Shown piece after piece: positions 63,863-64,000 of a stretch of DNA of 64,000 nucleotides. Under the pieces are notes generated by a model. It worked only from the letters and a program-made list of their open reading frames with translations. It was not told the origin of the DNA and made no database searches. This stretch comes from Sandaracinus sp. (GTDB lineage Bacteria; Myxococcota_A; Polyangia; Polyangiales; Houyiibacteriaceae), in the NCBI GenBank assembly GCA_002699025.1, contig PABA01000159.1:1-64000 (forward strand). Direction: 5' to 3'. The translations under genes were made by a program, and so were the position numbers. Positions within the stretch are counted from its first letter, which is position 1, and every line of letters starts with the position of its first letter.

Positions 63863-64000
63863 ATGCATGCGATCTTCGTCACCGCCGAGATCACGCCGTA
63901 CAGCGGCGCCGGCCCCGCCGCAGAGGTCTGCGGCGCTCTCCCGAAGGGGCTCCGCTCCCTCGATCACGCCGTCACGGTCGTCTCGCCCCTCTACCGATCC
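63863..64000 (+). CDS. glgA: Glycogen-synthase-like protein, 5' end only
   Basis: 46 residues visible; the gene continues past the window. MHAIFVTAEITPYSG, GALPKGLRSLDHAVTVVSPLYRS matches the GT5 starch/glycogen synthase N-terminus. Where the family has the ADP-glucose-binding KTGGL, this protein reads SGAGPAAEV, so it may be a divergent GT5 enzyme or use another donor. Confidence 0.7.
   Translation, partial: MHAIFVTAEITPYSGAGPAAEVCGALPKGLRSLDHAVTVVSPLYRS

Overview
The window is very G+C-rich (about three quarters G+C by eye) and is packed with short intergenic gaps. It looks like chromosomal DNA of a Polyangiales-type myxobacterium (Sandaracinaceae-like). The clues are several lipoproteins with Asp-Ala-Gly linkers, an AgmX-like C-terminal domain, a two-component pair and a large, diverse set of lipid enzymes. 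That placement is inferred from style, not from a marker gene. I see no rRNA, tRNA, CRISPR array, integrase or transposase.

Layout. 0.4-6.3 kb: an acyl-activating module with an AMP-ligase overlapping a KAS III-type ketosynthase, then across a lipoprotein gene an acyl carrier protein overlapping a second KAS III, and a hexapeptide transferase. 6.4-14.1 kb: FG-GAP membrane protein, MtfA-like peptidase, cytochrome c lipoprotein, 7Fe ferredoxin, DoxX protein, TetR regulator with an AT-richer operator region, DUF763 protein, peptide deformylase. 14.2-22.1 kb: fatty-acid desaturase, OmpR-type regulator and histidine kinase, membrane-anchored MutS-like ATPase, rhomboid protease, FHA and MOSC proteins. 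22.2-30.7 kb: a large secreted hydrolase, cobalamin-dependent methionine synthase (metH) coupled to an ArsR-methyltransferase fusion, TerB-like protein. 31-36.4 kb: lipoproteins, an epimerase, a surface-antigen-like protein and an AgmX-like protein. 36.4-42.5 kb: MMPL exporter facing a five-gene operon (ketoreductase, COG4648 membrane protein, LpxL-type acyltransferase, 4HBT thioesterase, LolA-like carrier). This is the gene set of the modification and export half of aryl-polyene-type clusters. 42.7-51 kb: Cys-rich lipoprotein, esterase, wax-ester synthase/DGAT, cytochrome P450, CoA acyltransferase-like protein, CoA-binding protein, patatin. 51-57 kb: universal stress protein and an RND efflux pair in visibly less G+C-rich DNA. 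57-64 kb: repeat-rich DNA, a lipoprotein, a PPIase, a frameshifted GMC oxidoreductase, a coiled-coil membrane protein, a TIGR01777 epimerase and the start of a glycogen-synthase-like gene.

Two genome-wide signals stand out. First, about twenty genes have a TAnnnT (-10-like) hexamer ending 6-9 bases, usually 7, before the start codon and have no Shine-Dalgarno sequence, which is the layout of leaderless transcripts; it also fixes several start codons. Second, intergenic DNA carries families of repeats. One is a MITE-like element of about 150 bp with terminal inverted repeats in three copies. Another is a family containing a CTTCGGTCGGG-type core. There are also many 15-bp tandem repeats inside and outside genes.

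Functionally the window is rich in acyl and lipid chemistry: two KAS III, an ACP, an AMP-ligase, a desaturase, LpxL, WS/DGAT, patatin, thioesterase and P450. The split aryl-polyene-like export module is the best candidate for an undescribed biosynthetic system.
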